Source: Skeletonema tropicum | Taxonomy: Eukaryota; Bacillariophyta; Thalassiosirophyceae; Thalassiosirales; Thalassiosiraceae | Length of the DNA: 64,000 nt | Assembly (NCBI GenBank): GCA_037178625.1 | Contig: CM074145.1 | Location: 310,001-374,000 of the forward strand | Reading direction: 5' to 3' | The notes under the pieces: model-generated | The model's input: the letters and a program-made list of their open reading frames with translations, nothing else | What the model was told of the DNA's origin: nothing | The model's database searches: none | Position numbers and translations under genes: made by a program | Shown here: one piece after another, positions 9,365 to 20,100 of the stretch | Position numbering within the stretch: position 1 is the first letter of the stretch | Layout: every line of letters starts with the position of its first letter

Positions 9365-10234
9365 ATGATATTCATTAAGATGAAGACTAACACTAACAAA
9401 CCCATACGACAACAGTTTATCTCGATCGTGCTCCTTTCTACCTTGCCATCCTTTGCAAATGCACGCTACGGATATCATGGAGGAGGATGGCAAGGAAGTG
9501 GTGGCGACGGAAATGGCGGCGGCCAAGGAATGGGAATGGGAATGGGCCATACTTCTTCTTCCGCTGTTATGGATGGCGACAGTGGAAGTGAAATCCAGAG
9601 TAGAAGAGAAATGATGCAGCTCATTCATCAACTTATCGATAGTCACGACGATGTGACCCGATACTACAACGAGACTGATGGTGGCATTGAGTCGTACACA
9701 TTCTCAGACGATCCAAAAGTCTCACAATGGATTCAAGATCATGTCAATCAGATGGCCAAGTTGATGTCTTCCTATCCTGAGCACGGTGGTATTCGCATGA
9801 GGGACCCCTTGTTCAAAGCCGCATTTGACTTTAGTAGCTTTCATGAAATGCACGTATCGAATACTGAAAAAGGAGTTCGTGTCGTACAAAATGTGGTTGA
9901 GGATGTCGATGATGCAAGTACCAAAGCATGCACCATCTCAATCATCCAGGACCATGCAGCAGTAGTGTCCGAATTTGTTGCTCGTGGACGGTCGGAAATG
10001 CGCAAGAACCACGATGCTCCCTTTATCTGCAAGTCTGCACCTGGAGAGGTATATGTAGATGCCCGTACTTCCGATCCTTTCCTAGCAACTCGCTCGCAGG
10101 AGACTGAAGAAGAAGTTGTATCTGCTCTGGCAGCGACTGCTGCAAATGCTGCTGCCATTAGTAAGAACATTGGACCAGGGTATACGGCTGCTATCTTGGC
10201 AAGCGTGCTATTCGTTGCGAAAGTCATGTTTTAA
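9365..10234 (+). CDS. Secreted, possibly membrane-anchored protein with a bacterial-like domain of unknown function
   Basis: The 289-aa product (or 284 aa if the ATG at 9380 is used, which gives a cleaner signal peptide) starts with a signal sequence ending in PSFANA before a Gly-rich, Met/Gly-repeat segment (about residues 35-65). Residues 75-215 hold a helical module with H-Q-L-I-D-S-H, GGIESYTFSDDPKVSQWIQ and H-V-N-Q-M. From general knowledge this pattern (His-rich helix, then G-x-E-S/T-x-T-x-S-D-D-P, then H-x-x-Q-M) resembles a family of bacterial hypothetical proteins; I cannot name it. The C-terminus is a hydrophobic segment ending the protein (GYTAAILASVLFVAKVMF), consistent with a GPI-anchor signal or a tail anchor. 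The protein is probably at the cell surface or in the secretory pathway; function unknown. Confidence 0.75.
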   Translation: MIFIKMKTNTNKPIRQQFISIVLLSTLPSFANARYGYHGGGWQGSGGDGNGGGQGMGMGMGHTSSSAVMDGDSGSEIQSRREMMQLIHQLIDSHDDVTRYYNETDGGIESYTFSDDPKVSQWIQDHVNQMAKLMSSYPEHGGIRMRDPLFKAAFDFSSFHEMHVSNTEKGVRVVQNVVEDVDDASTKACTISIIQDHAAVVSEFVARGRSEMRKNHDAPFICKSAPGEVYVDARTSDPFLATRSQETEEEVVSALAATAANAAAISKNIGPGYTAAILASVLFVAKVMF

Positions 10235-10501
10235 TGCTAAGTTTTGTTTGTTTGGATCGTCTTGTTTGTAGTCTTGCTCTGAACTTTTTCTGTGCATCTT
10301 GAAATGTCACAAGAACGAAGCGCACAGCTCTGTGCAGGATCAGAAGCAGCAATAGGGGATTAATAAATATCTATATTGCTGAACTTATCTAGTGCATAGC
10401 CTTAGAAACACACTCAATAACGATGATTTTTTTCAGTTGAAGTAACCAAGAAATCCAGCAGATAATCTCTATGAACATAATTAGTGTCACATTCCATCGT
10501 T

Positions 10502-13274
10502 TTACTTCTTTGCTTGATTCTTTCCATTTCCATTCTTCCTCTTTTCACTCTTCGCATCTTCAATTCGTTTGATGATCGTTATCGCTTGACCAATACTTTC
10601 CAACTTGGGAGTGTTGTCCACCTTAACTTCTGGCGTAACAAATAGCTTGCCCAATGTCCCGACTGCTTTCGACCACATTGCAATTGCTGTGACGTAGCAA
10701 GCTCCAATGTAAGGAGTGCAATTCACAATGCTTCCACTAGGTCCTCCGACTAAAAAGACGAGCAGTTGTTGAGTTGCTGATCCCATACTTCTTCCGAGAC
10801 GTGCTCCCAATACGTCTACCGCGGCTTTTCCTTTCGTCTTGGCATCTGGTCCAAGAGGAATGTAAGCCATTTCCTTACAAGGATCGAAGAGCGAATACTT
10901 CGTCACTTTGTTGGCGACGTTCTGCACAGTTCCAATAAGCAAGGCCTGCGCTAATGGAATCTTGTCTTCACCAGCAATAATAGCCGCGAAGAAGGCAACG
11001 GCCAAAATTCCCATCGTAACAGGTGGGATCATCGCAGTACCCTTCCACCCAAATACATTAAGGATACCAGGTGCTATCAGCTGCAACAAGAACGCAACCG
11101 TGCCAACAGTTTGCGAAAAGTTGGCCATATACTCCATATACAATGATTTCGATGGATATTGCTTCCTGAGAATACTTTTCCACAACACTTCAGTCAATTC
11201 CACGCAAACATTATAGCAGAATACCATCGTCGCCATTGCCTTGAGCTCTTTTGACTTCATGAGTTCCTTCATAGATTCTTTCAATGTCAATTTTTGTTTC
11301 GGTTTCTCAAATTTCATGGTAATTTGAACCTTCCCCGTCTTTTCAATGCCCCGTATCGTCGAAAGTGATTGTTCTGTACGTTCTTTCCTGTCACGCTCTT
11401 CCGCCATGGCGTACACATTGCGATAAATGTAAATGATAACAAGACCAACTGTTGCTTTGATGATGGCAAGCTTTTTGAGGGTGGAGCCGAATCCAATGTC
11501 ATCCTTTGTTTTTTGGAGAGAGATTACTTTGGACATGACTTTGCCTGATACGATCGGAGCGAGATTACCGGTGACTGCGAAGAGAGGATAGAAGCGTTTT
11601 GCTTGTGCCATGGGCGTGACATCGTTGGCACACTGTCAGTGAAACGAATCATCCTGTTGTTAGAGACAAGTCAAAACCCAGCAATATAGGCAAATGAAAC
11701 GTGGCATTTTCCAATATACTCACCTGCCAAAATAGAAGTGGAACACCAGCACTAGCCCACAACTCGCTTACAATAAAGAACAAACTAAAACTCCAATACC
11801 TCATCAAATTCGTCGCTGCAGTCAACGCTCCTCCTCCTCCTCCACCACCAGAAGCAGCACCCTCTGCCAATGGAAAATGAATCAAATCCCGATTCGGAAA
11901 CAACACAAACGCAAACACCCCATAAAACACAAAGAACGGCAACAACGTTACATAAAACAACGCTTGTTTTCCAAGTGCATTACTCAATTTTGAATACATG
12001 ACAATAAATGCAGTTGCACAGGGCATGACCCCATATAATTTCAAGAATGGGATTGCTTCCGCTCCACAGTTGCTTACTACCAGTGTATCCTTTGTATCAC
12101 GTACGGTAGTAAAGACGTAGATGAAGAGGAACATCATGATGGACATGGATGCAAAGTGGGGCATTTCTGCTGGGGTGATGGGAATACTTGCAGAAATGTG
12201 TTGATCCCTCCTTGCTACTTTTGCTGTCGTTTCTGATGTGGAAGATGATGAAGAAGAATTCTTCTTGGCATCCACCACATCCTTCACACCCTTGGGCAAT
12301 TGAAATTTCGTCTTGATATTACTCTTTCCTTCTGGAGTTTGACTCATTGTAATCTCAAACGAACCATCTTCCTCTCCTCCAGCTGCTGCATCTGATGCCA
12401 CTCCACAACAATTCTCGACAATACTTTCCCTCAAGGCAGGACTTACCCCCTCCTCATCCAAATATACATTGGCAAACGGTACAGCCAATCCGGTTGCAAT
12501 CCCCACCACTGTGTCATCGACTGTTACTCTTACATTGCCATTGGCCAAACAATCAAATTTCAATTCTGTTCCGGGTGTAGCTGTACCACCACTCTTGGAA
12601 GATATACCTTCCAATATAAGTTTTTGAAGTGTCGTTACAGCCTCATCATCATCCGAGGAGGCGGCGGCGGTAGCACGTGGTTTGACACTATCAACAATTG
12701 CCGTGGCCATTTTTTCCGCAGACACTTTGAAATTCATCTTGAGTAGAAATGTCATTGATACAGTGTCGCTATTGCTACTACTACCAAAGGAGGAGGAGAG
12801 TGACTCACGTAGTTTCGAAAGAGATGACATTGTATTCTTGGAACATGTGGAAAGTACCTCCTTTTGTTGGGGCGTACCATAAGCTCCAACGGAGTATACC
12901 TTGATTGGTCCCTTTTTACGTACACCTACTCCTAATAGGGTGAGCTTATCGTTTTCAATGGTGTCATTGAAGGAGATTTTGGTGGCTGGATCTGTTAGGC
13001 TGGCTGCTGCTCCTCCTCGGATGGACCAGAAATTTGGATTGTTGGAATGTAATTGGATAGATGTTTGTTTGTTCAGATTTGAACTGCCATTTTGGAGCAA
13101 CGAATGGATGTTGTTACTGTGCCTACTGATGTTGTTGTCACTGTTCTTTCGTCGTCTATTAATAGCGGAGAATTGAAGTCCCTTGTCAATGGAAGAGGAG
13201 GCATCCACGAAAATCAAGGTGGAAACTACTGCTGTTGTAGATGCAGCTAGTAATAGCGGGTTGATTGACTTCAT
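10502..13274 (-). CDS. Fusion of a chalcone-isomerase-like domain with an NTT-type ATP/ADP (nucleotide) transporter, two exons (893 aa)
   Basis: Exon 1 is 11724-13274 and exon 2 is 10502-11632, with a 91-bp intron (gtgagt...gacag) in phase 0. The joined product reads FWQ|CANDVTPMAQAKRFYP across the junction, a typical NTT segment. Residues 1-26 form a signal-type hydrophobic start. Residues about 95-310 match the chalcone-isomerase-like fold (LTLLGVGVRKKGPIKVYSVG, FLLKMNFKVSAEKM, NVYLDEEGVSPALRESI). Residues about 370-870 are a polytopic TLC/NTT transporter with VRDTKDTLVVSNCGAEAIPF and, later, SLFDPCKEMAYIPL and TKGKAAVDVLGARLGRS, conserved in plastid and bacterial nucleotide transporters. 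NTT proteins exchange ATP/ADP or import nucleotides across plastid membranes. Fusion to a CHI-like (possibly fatty-acid-binding) domain is unusual. A glycine-rich loop lies in the N-terminal transporter half. Confidence 0.85.
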
Positions 13275-14110
13275 ATTGAGGATATTAATTGTACAATTAG
13301 AAGCAGCTTAGACGTCGCTCAAATTGATTGATAGATTCTTCGTTGGTAGTGGTAAGTACTTTCGTTAGGGCCTACGAAGAGGCTGCCATTGTTGACATCT
13401 GCCGAGAGTGATGTGATCTAAAAAAACATCAACTTGATGTTGTGATGTGTGATGTGTGATGTGGGCGCAGCTGGATGTGGGGGAGATTTGGGAAAAGTGA
13501 CGCATGACGTGATACGGCCAGTCTGGGCATGTCAGTAGGTTGATTGGTAGGGCATCCAACCAAGATTGACTTGTTTGATCTTGAGCAACTAAACAGTTCA
13601 CACATTGACAACGTTTGATACGATACTTATGGTAGAATGTGTTGCTCCCGGTCAGATCAGCTACGTTGTGCATCGTTTCTACGATCAAAATACACATGTT
13701 GACACACATGACGTACTTTTTCAGATATATGATGCATCGTGCATCGTGTTTACATAGTTACTTTATTTATGTAAGCATGAGCTGCAATTCTATCATAACG
13801 ATTGACTGAACTGAATGCACGATACGCATGATCTTACTGAATAAATGAGACACGATATGTATGATCTTCATCTTCACCAACAGCTGTCATGTTTTATGGG
13901 CTGTCCTTCTGCACATCCGATATCAAAACCGAGCCCGTGACCTGTCTCAACAACTTCGAAACGTTCCAGCCGTGTTTTCCCGGGATTTTTCTACAAAGAA
14001 AGCTGTTTTCTGTGCTTTTTAGTAACGATACTGTAGCTGCTTTCGTTTACCGCTGTAGAAAAGCAGTTCTGTTAGTGCATATTTTTTACATGTACTTGAG
14101 ACACTCTACA
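13275..14110. other. Gene-free interval with a dispersed repeat fragment
   Basis: No gene is supported. The segment 13622-13685 (tggtagaatgtgttgctc...ggtcagatcagctacg...gcatcgtttctac) is similar in order and spacing to part of the 35.8-36.1 kb direct repeat (tggtagaatgtgatgctg...caaatcagctacga...gcatcgcttctat), suggesting a dispersed repeat family. Confidence 0.45.
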
Positions 14111-14806
14111 TCATAAGAGTTCCTCTTCTTTCTCATCATCATCATTATTTGGACCTAAAAGAGAAGGAACAACACTTCCTTTTGGTGGTCGTGGTTTTGG
14201 CATTGAAAACTCTATATTCGCTTGTGCTTGTGACGTCGTTTCAGCAGAAGACGACGTAGCTGTATTGACCGAGGGGAGCACAATCTCATTCCCACTAGCA
14301 TTACTGTTGTTGCTTGATGCTCCCGTCAGATAACCACCACCCTCTTCATCCTCACCACCACCCTTCTTCTCAATCTCCACATATCCCAAAAGCAGTGGAC
14401 CAATCAACCCCTCCAAATTCACCCAAGAATGATACCGATCAAACAATCTCGTTGCATCCCTGCCCAAACACTTTTCCAATATCTCACTTCCCCCCGGATG
14501 ATATTGCAAATATGGTGCGATATTGTATACTTTTCCACGAAGGATCATCCACCCATCGTAGGGTTTATTGTGCGTGCGGACTTCGGAGAGGGGGATGGAA
14601 CGGCGGATGGGTGCGCCACGACGTTGGGAGAGGTCTTTGGCGTGACGGAGGAGGGTTAGCCAGTCGTTAAGGCCAAAGCCTGGGCGGAGGGTGGGTTGTT
14701 TGGAGCGGGGTTGACGCTTCTTTGGTAGGGTGGTGTCGTTCATGGTTGATGACAGTTGCACTACGGCCGGGTAAGTGGATGACAGTTGTCTGCGGTCTGT
14801 GGTCAT
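14111..14806 (-). CDS. Cytochrome b5 heme-binding domain protein (NCB5OR-like b5 domain)
   Basis: The 231-aa product starts at the ATG at 14806 (an internal ATG at residue 22 is possible). Residues 41-64 (PGFGLNDWLTLLRHAKDLS) and 66-136 match the b5 domain. Heme ligands are His103 in Y-H-P-G-G and His126 in R-Y-H-S-W-V-N; W86, V93-Y94-N95 and the D-A-T-x-L-F segment also fit. The DW-L segment ahead of the b5 core and the HSWVN motif are features of the b5 domain of cytochrome b5 reductase 4 (NCB5OR), but there is no CS or reductase domain, so it would be a stand-alone electron carrier. The tail (140-231) is Gly/Glu/Ser-rich and disordered and ends in an acidic DDDEKEEELL. No membrane anchor is seen, so it is probably soluble. 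Confidence 0.85.
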   Translation of the reverse strand: MTTDRRQLSSTYPAVVQLSSTMNDTTLPKKRQPRSKQPTLRPGFGLNDWLTLLRHAKDLSQRRGAPIRRSIPLSEVRTHNKPYDGWMILRGKVYNIAPYLQYHPGGSEILEKCLGRDATRLFDRYHSWVNLEGLIGPLLLGYVEIEKKGGGEDEEGGGYLTGASSNNSNASGNEIVLPSVNTATSSSAETTSQAQANIEFSMPKPRPPKGSVVPSLLGPNNDDDEKEEELL

Positions 14807-15249
14807 TCATGGAGAAAAAGAAATGAGAGTGAAACGAAGAGAAGGAAAAGTGACAAGTTGAACCGTGAATGATCTCTCTTCCCCCATCTCCCAAGACCCT
14901 TGTCAGCCCCCCAGCCCCGAATTCAGCTCATTATTGTGTATATATATGTGGGTCTTTAGGTTATTTCTGTGCTTCGTGAAACTACGTATCAACGGTATTG
15001 TAAAAAAGAAAAGCATGCAGAAATTGAAAGAGGGCACGTCTGTCCATCCCACCGTCCAAAGATTTCAGGAATCCTTCCAATCGGCCCTCCGGCCGCAAAA
15101 AAGCAGTCAGCACCCTGTCAGCACCGTCGAAAAACCATCACCTCCTCCATTCACCTCCACGGTACAATCTCTCCTTACCCACCTACTTATCGTATCAACG
15201 GTGACTGTGTTCATAATATCCAACTATATACATACAGAAAACTTCTAAG
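14807..15249. promoter_or_regulatory. Shared divergent promoter region
   Basis: This 443-bp gap lies between the divergent cytochrome b5 gene (minus) and PdxS (plus) and must hold both 5' regions. A TATA-like tatatatatg occurs near 14940. No more specific sites are claimed. Confidence 0.35.
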
Positions 15250-16729
15250 ATGACTGGAACTAACGGTAACGGAAATGGAGCCAAGATTGGTACCGATAAG
15301 GTCAAGCAGGGATTGGCACAGATGCTTAAGGGTGGTGTTATTGTAAGTTCACAAGATTCATGTGTGTTTTGAGGTGAAAGAGTTTGGACATGAGATGTGC
15401 TTTGATGCTGTGCTAGGTTCGTGTAAAGGGTGGTGAAGTAACGGTGTGAACTCTTGGGCGGCTATAGATTCTTGACATGAGATGTGTCCGCTGCAGCAAT
15501 AAAAAGAAACAATCTTTCGACGTCGATGCTTACAGTCATCCATTGATTCGGAAAGAAGTGGGAGCGAGTTGAGTTACACGTAGGCACCTCTGGGTATGAT
15601 TGATGTATCATCTCATGAAATGCAATAAGCTTGTCTTCTCGATGGTCATGTAGAAACGATTGATGCAGAGCGATGGAATGAAAACGATGAATGCAGAAAA
15701 GATTTTCTGTGATAGCAGAGACTTTTGTTTCTGTCCAATTGAAATGATTCTTTTACATCACATCTCTCACCAACAAACCTTATATTCACTCAATTCCATC
15801 ACTACAAACAACACATAATATAGATGGATGTCATGAACGTCGAACAAGCCAAGATCGCCGAAGCAGCCGGAGCAGTCGCCGTCATGGCCCTCGAACGCAT
15901 CCCCGCCGACATCCGTCGCGACGGAGGAGTCGCACGCATGTCCGACCCCAACATGATCCTCGAAATCAAAAACGCCGTTACCATCCCCGTCATGGCCAAG
16001 GCTCGTATTGGACACTTTGTCGAGGCACAGATTTTGGAGGCATGTGAAATTGATTATATTGATGAGAGTGAGGTGCTGACCATGGCCGATGAGGTGAATC
16101 ATATTGATAAGAATGTGTTCAATGTTCCATTTGTTTGTGGATGTCGTAACATTGGTGAGGCACTCCGTAGATGTGCGGAGGGTGCGGCCATGCTCCGTAC
16201 CAAGGGCGAGGCTGGCACTGGAAACATTGTGGAGGCTGTCCGTCATGCACGAACTGTTCAGGGGGAAATTAAACGTCTTTCGGTCATGACCAAGGATGAA
16301 CTCTTCGTGGCTGCCAAGGAGCTTCAGGCCCCTTATGAACTTGTCAAGTTCGTTGCTGATAATGGTAGACTTCCTGTCGTGAACTTTGCCGCTGGTGGAG
16401 TCGCCACACCTGCGGATGCCGCTCTTATGATGCAACTTGGTATGGATGGAGTGTTCGTTGGGAGTGGAATCTTCAAATCTGCCAACCCAGAGGCTCGTGC
16501 TCGTGCCATTGTGAAGGCTGTTACTCACTACAAGGATCCTAAGGTTCTCATGGAGGTCAGTACTGGATTGGGACCTGCCATGGTTGGAATTAGTGATATT
16601 AAGGGAGATCCTGTCAACTTCCGTGACAGGGAGGGTGGAGAATACACTTATTCTGGAAAGGTGCCACCAAAGAAGGAGCTTCATGGAAAGACTGAGACAC
16701 AGATGTATGGATCATCATGGGCAAACTAA
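15250..16729 (+). CDS. pdxS: Pyridoxal 5'-phosphate synthase, PdxS/PDX1 (SNZ) subunit, two exons (332 aa)
   Basis: Exon 1 (15250-15342, 31 codons, [20 protein letters not shown]...) is joined to exon 2 (15824-16729) by a 481-bp GT-AG intron (gtaagt...atatag), giving [22 protein letters not shown]. The protein matches the PdxS TIM-barrel over its full length: Asp33 in IMDV, the Schiff-base Lys90 in VMAKARIGH, the second Lys158 in [11 protein letters not shown], and the [15 protein letters not shown] and VFVGSGIF phosphate-binding segments. With a PdxT glutaminase partner it makes PLP from ribose 5-phosphate, glyceraldehyde 3-phosphate and glutamine in the cytosol. PdxT is not in this window. 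The long first intron is much larger than its neighbours and separates only 31 codons. Codon use in exon 2 is strongly biased, consistent with high expression. Confidence 0.97.
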
Positions 16730-17185
16730 AGAAAATCTGAAAATGGAATATGAAAAAAGAAAGAATCCAACATTGCTGCTAGAAAGATATAATGACTTAA
16801 GAGATGGAGACAAATGCACATTCTTGATGGAATAGGAATAGGTTACAATTCTCTGTGAAATATTAACAAATAATGTCTATGTTACGGATCACAATGAACG
16901 AGCGTTGCTTTTCTTCTTTTTTCTTCCGTCTTTTGTACAGTCTATCTCTGATTCCCGTCTGCGTTTCCCTTGGGTTGACTTGAACGCTCTATCCGTTTTC
17001 CGTCACGACGCAATGATCCACTCGAATTACATATACTCTATGACTGACACGCTTTACTTTCGATACATCAATCATAAGACGACTTCTCTTGTAGATATAC
17101 ATAAACATAGAAATTAAGAGTCTTATGCATATTCATATAAAAGAGAAACGATTACACACATACCAAAAATGGAAAACAACCACTT
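16730..17185. other. Convergent intergenic region
   Basis: These are the 3' flanks of PdxS (plus) and of the low-complexity gene (minus). No additional gene or strong hairpin was noticed. Confidence 0.4.
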
Positions 17186-20100
17186 TCACACCGCGAATTC
17201 TTCGTTCAAGTCATTATGTAAAAGAGTGCCATCCACCCATCTTCCATCCACCGTCAACCCAAAGTCATATTGCATGGAACCCATACCATTCGGAACATAA
17301 TCCGCATTCACATCTCCTGAGTACCTGCCCGATTTTCCAAACTTGTCCGACCATTTCATCCCCTCCACGCTGGAATGCTTTACACTACTACTCACACTAT
17401 TGCTGCTATTGGCTTTTTGCAAGTATTGCCTCCTCCAAGAAATGCTTCCACTTCCACTTCCTACACTACCTGATGTAGAAAGTGGCGTCGGCGCTTGACC
17501 TTGCACCACTTTGAGTTGTTGTACAACTTCTCCAATATCAATTTTCGTACCAGCCGGCCGATGCTTTGGAGGCGGTGGTGCATGCCGATGCCCTGCACCA
17601 CTGGCTGGTTTCATGGGCATTTGACTAGTGGTACCTGCACTCGCCATAGTTCCATGAGATTGTCTGCTTTGGAGTGATCTAGAACTGGACGACTTTTTCT
17701 TGAACGTGGTTTGAACAGCAGGCTCTTCGGAAGTTTCAACGATGGGGGAAATCTTTTGCCTTGGCTGAGTAGTACGTCGTCCACTTGCCCGTCTTGTTGT
17801 CGGAGGCAACGCTCCAGCTGCTGCTGCTGCTCCTGAGGCTTTGTTGTTGTTGACTGTTTTCTTGTACGACGTCATTCTCATGCTCATACTTTTTGGATAG
17901 GCACTCTGAACAGGCGAAGCCATGGAAAGTTCCGACACTGCCAATGATTTCATTGCATCGATATCTCCCTGGAGCTCCAAGTTACCCGTCTTCGTTCGAC
18001 GGGTTGTTAGCGGCTTTGGTTTCATGGCTCGGATTCGTGAGGCTGGTGGTGGTGCCTTCATGAGGACGGTGGGTAGTGTCAGATCGGATACTCGACCTGT
18101 CGATGAATCGATCGATGCTACATCCACTTCCTTAATTGGTCGACCGTGCTCATCTAACCCATCCTGCAGCTTGGACATCTTCCGTTGTAGCTCATTATGC
18201 ATTAAGGTCAAGGTCCCCATTGAATACGAGGAACGATCACCACCACCGGGTGACATTCCTACCTTGATTGCACCTGGCTTTTTCTTTCGAACACTTGAAT
18301 GAGATGGAGGAGCGATCGATCCAACCTTCTCGTCGGATGCAACCGATGCATATCCAATCAATGAATCAGCTTCCCCATAAGTACTACTACTGCTGCTGCC
18401 ACCGCTGCAGCTACTACTACTACTGCCGCTGCTACTACTACTACTACTACTATCACTATCCACACTATTTTCCACAAGCGAGTCCAAGTCATCACAAGTA
18501 CTACCCGGTGGTTCCACCCCCTTCTTCTTTTCTACCGTATTAGCGGTGGTGGATGATAACTCCCGCGATTCAGTAGCACTACTACCATACACACTTGATA
18601 TAGGCTCCGGACGAAGGATACATGATCGAAATGTAAAATCATCGGGGGTTTGGAAGGATTGTTGTCCCGTCTTTTCCGTCATTGATTGACTACTATGTTC
18701 CGTCTTTTCTTCTTCCTTGCAACTTGCACTACTGGATGTAGTAGTATCCTTGTCGTCACGCTCGGAGTTAGTATTGCTGCTGTCATTATTATTTGTGTCA
18801 TCATTTTCAAAAGTCACTTGGGAGGAGGATGGTTCTTCTTCTTCTTCTTGTTGCTTTTTTTCTACTTGAGGAGATTTGGAACGTCGTCGTGGTGCGTCTG
18901 TCAAGGGAATACTGTCCATATCTTGTTCCTCCTCCTTCTTATCATCATCATCGTCATCATCATCTCCATCAATATCATTCAAGTCCATCACGTTTTCTTT
19001 TCCCACCCCTTCCTCGTCGTCATCGTCATCATCATCACCATCAATATCATTTATATCACCAACAATTGCTGTCTTTGGTTTAGGTGGTGGCATTGGAGGA
19101 GGAGGTGGCGGGAATCGAATCGGTCCTCCAGACACTTGTGGCATTGACTGCTGTCGTTGCAGTAGCTGTTGCTTTCTCATTTTACTACCACCCTCATTAG
19201 TACCCTTTCCAGAATCATTATACCCTTCCAATCCACTACTTATCCGACTCATTCCTTTTGTTGACGGAACACCCCTCAACCCTCCTCTTCCAGCAGCACT
19301 ACCTCTTCTAGCATCCTTTAAACTAGCCATACTCTTCATCAACAACAGATTATCTTCCTTATACCTCCATGAACTATCCATACTGGCAATTGGTGAAATG
19401 ACTGAATCAAAATCACCACCACCATTACCACCACTTTTATTACTACCACTATCATTGGAAGGACGTTTGTTGTTCCGTATTGGTACATAGATATCCTTTT
19501 CCATCCCTACCATGACATCTAGGAGGGTATACCGTGGATAATTTCTAGGTAGGGATTTGGATCGATGATAGTGTTGTTTTTTATTGGTAGTAGTAGTAGT
19601 GGGTGGTGGTGGTGGTGGTGGTTGTTGTTGGAGTTTACCAAAGGGTGGTGGTGGTGGACGTGAATTAGGTGGTAATGGTGGTGGAGGAGGGTTGTGATGA
19701 TGGAGTATGGGTGGTGGTGGTTGTGTTGTTGTTGCTGGTGGTTGTTTTGTGGCAATTGTAGCTATTTCAGCTTCCAACTCTTTCATATTTTGATCTTTAT
19801 TGTTGTTGTTGTTGTTGTTGTTGTTGGTATCACTATTACTACTTCGATGATTGCGAGAAGTATGTTTGGGACGTGATCTTCCTCTTGTTGGTTTTACCCC
19901 CCATTCATTATTCACCTTACCACCACTACCACCACCACTTGATGACACAACATTTGCTGTTGTAGCTGTAGTAGTAGATGATTTCTTCCCACCACCACCA
20001 CCACCCCGTTCTCGATTATTACCACGTGACGACGACGACATACCCAAGTCAGATGGGACCTGATGATGTTGATAGTAGTTGTTGGAAGTATTGTTGTTGT

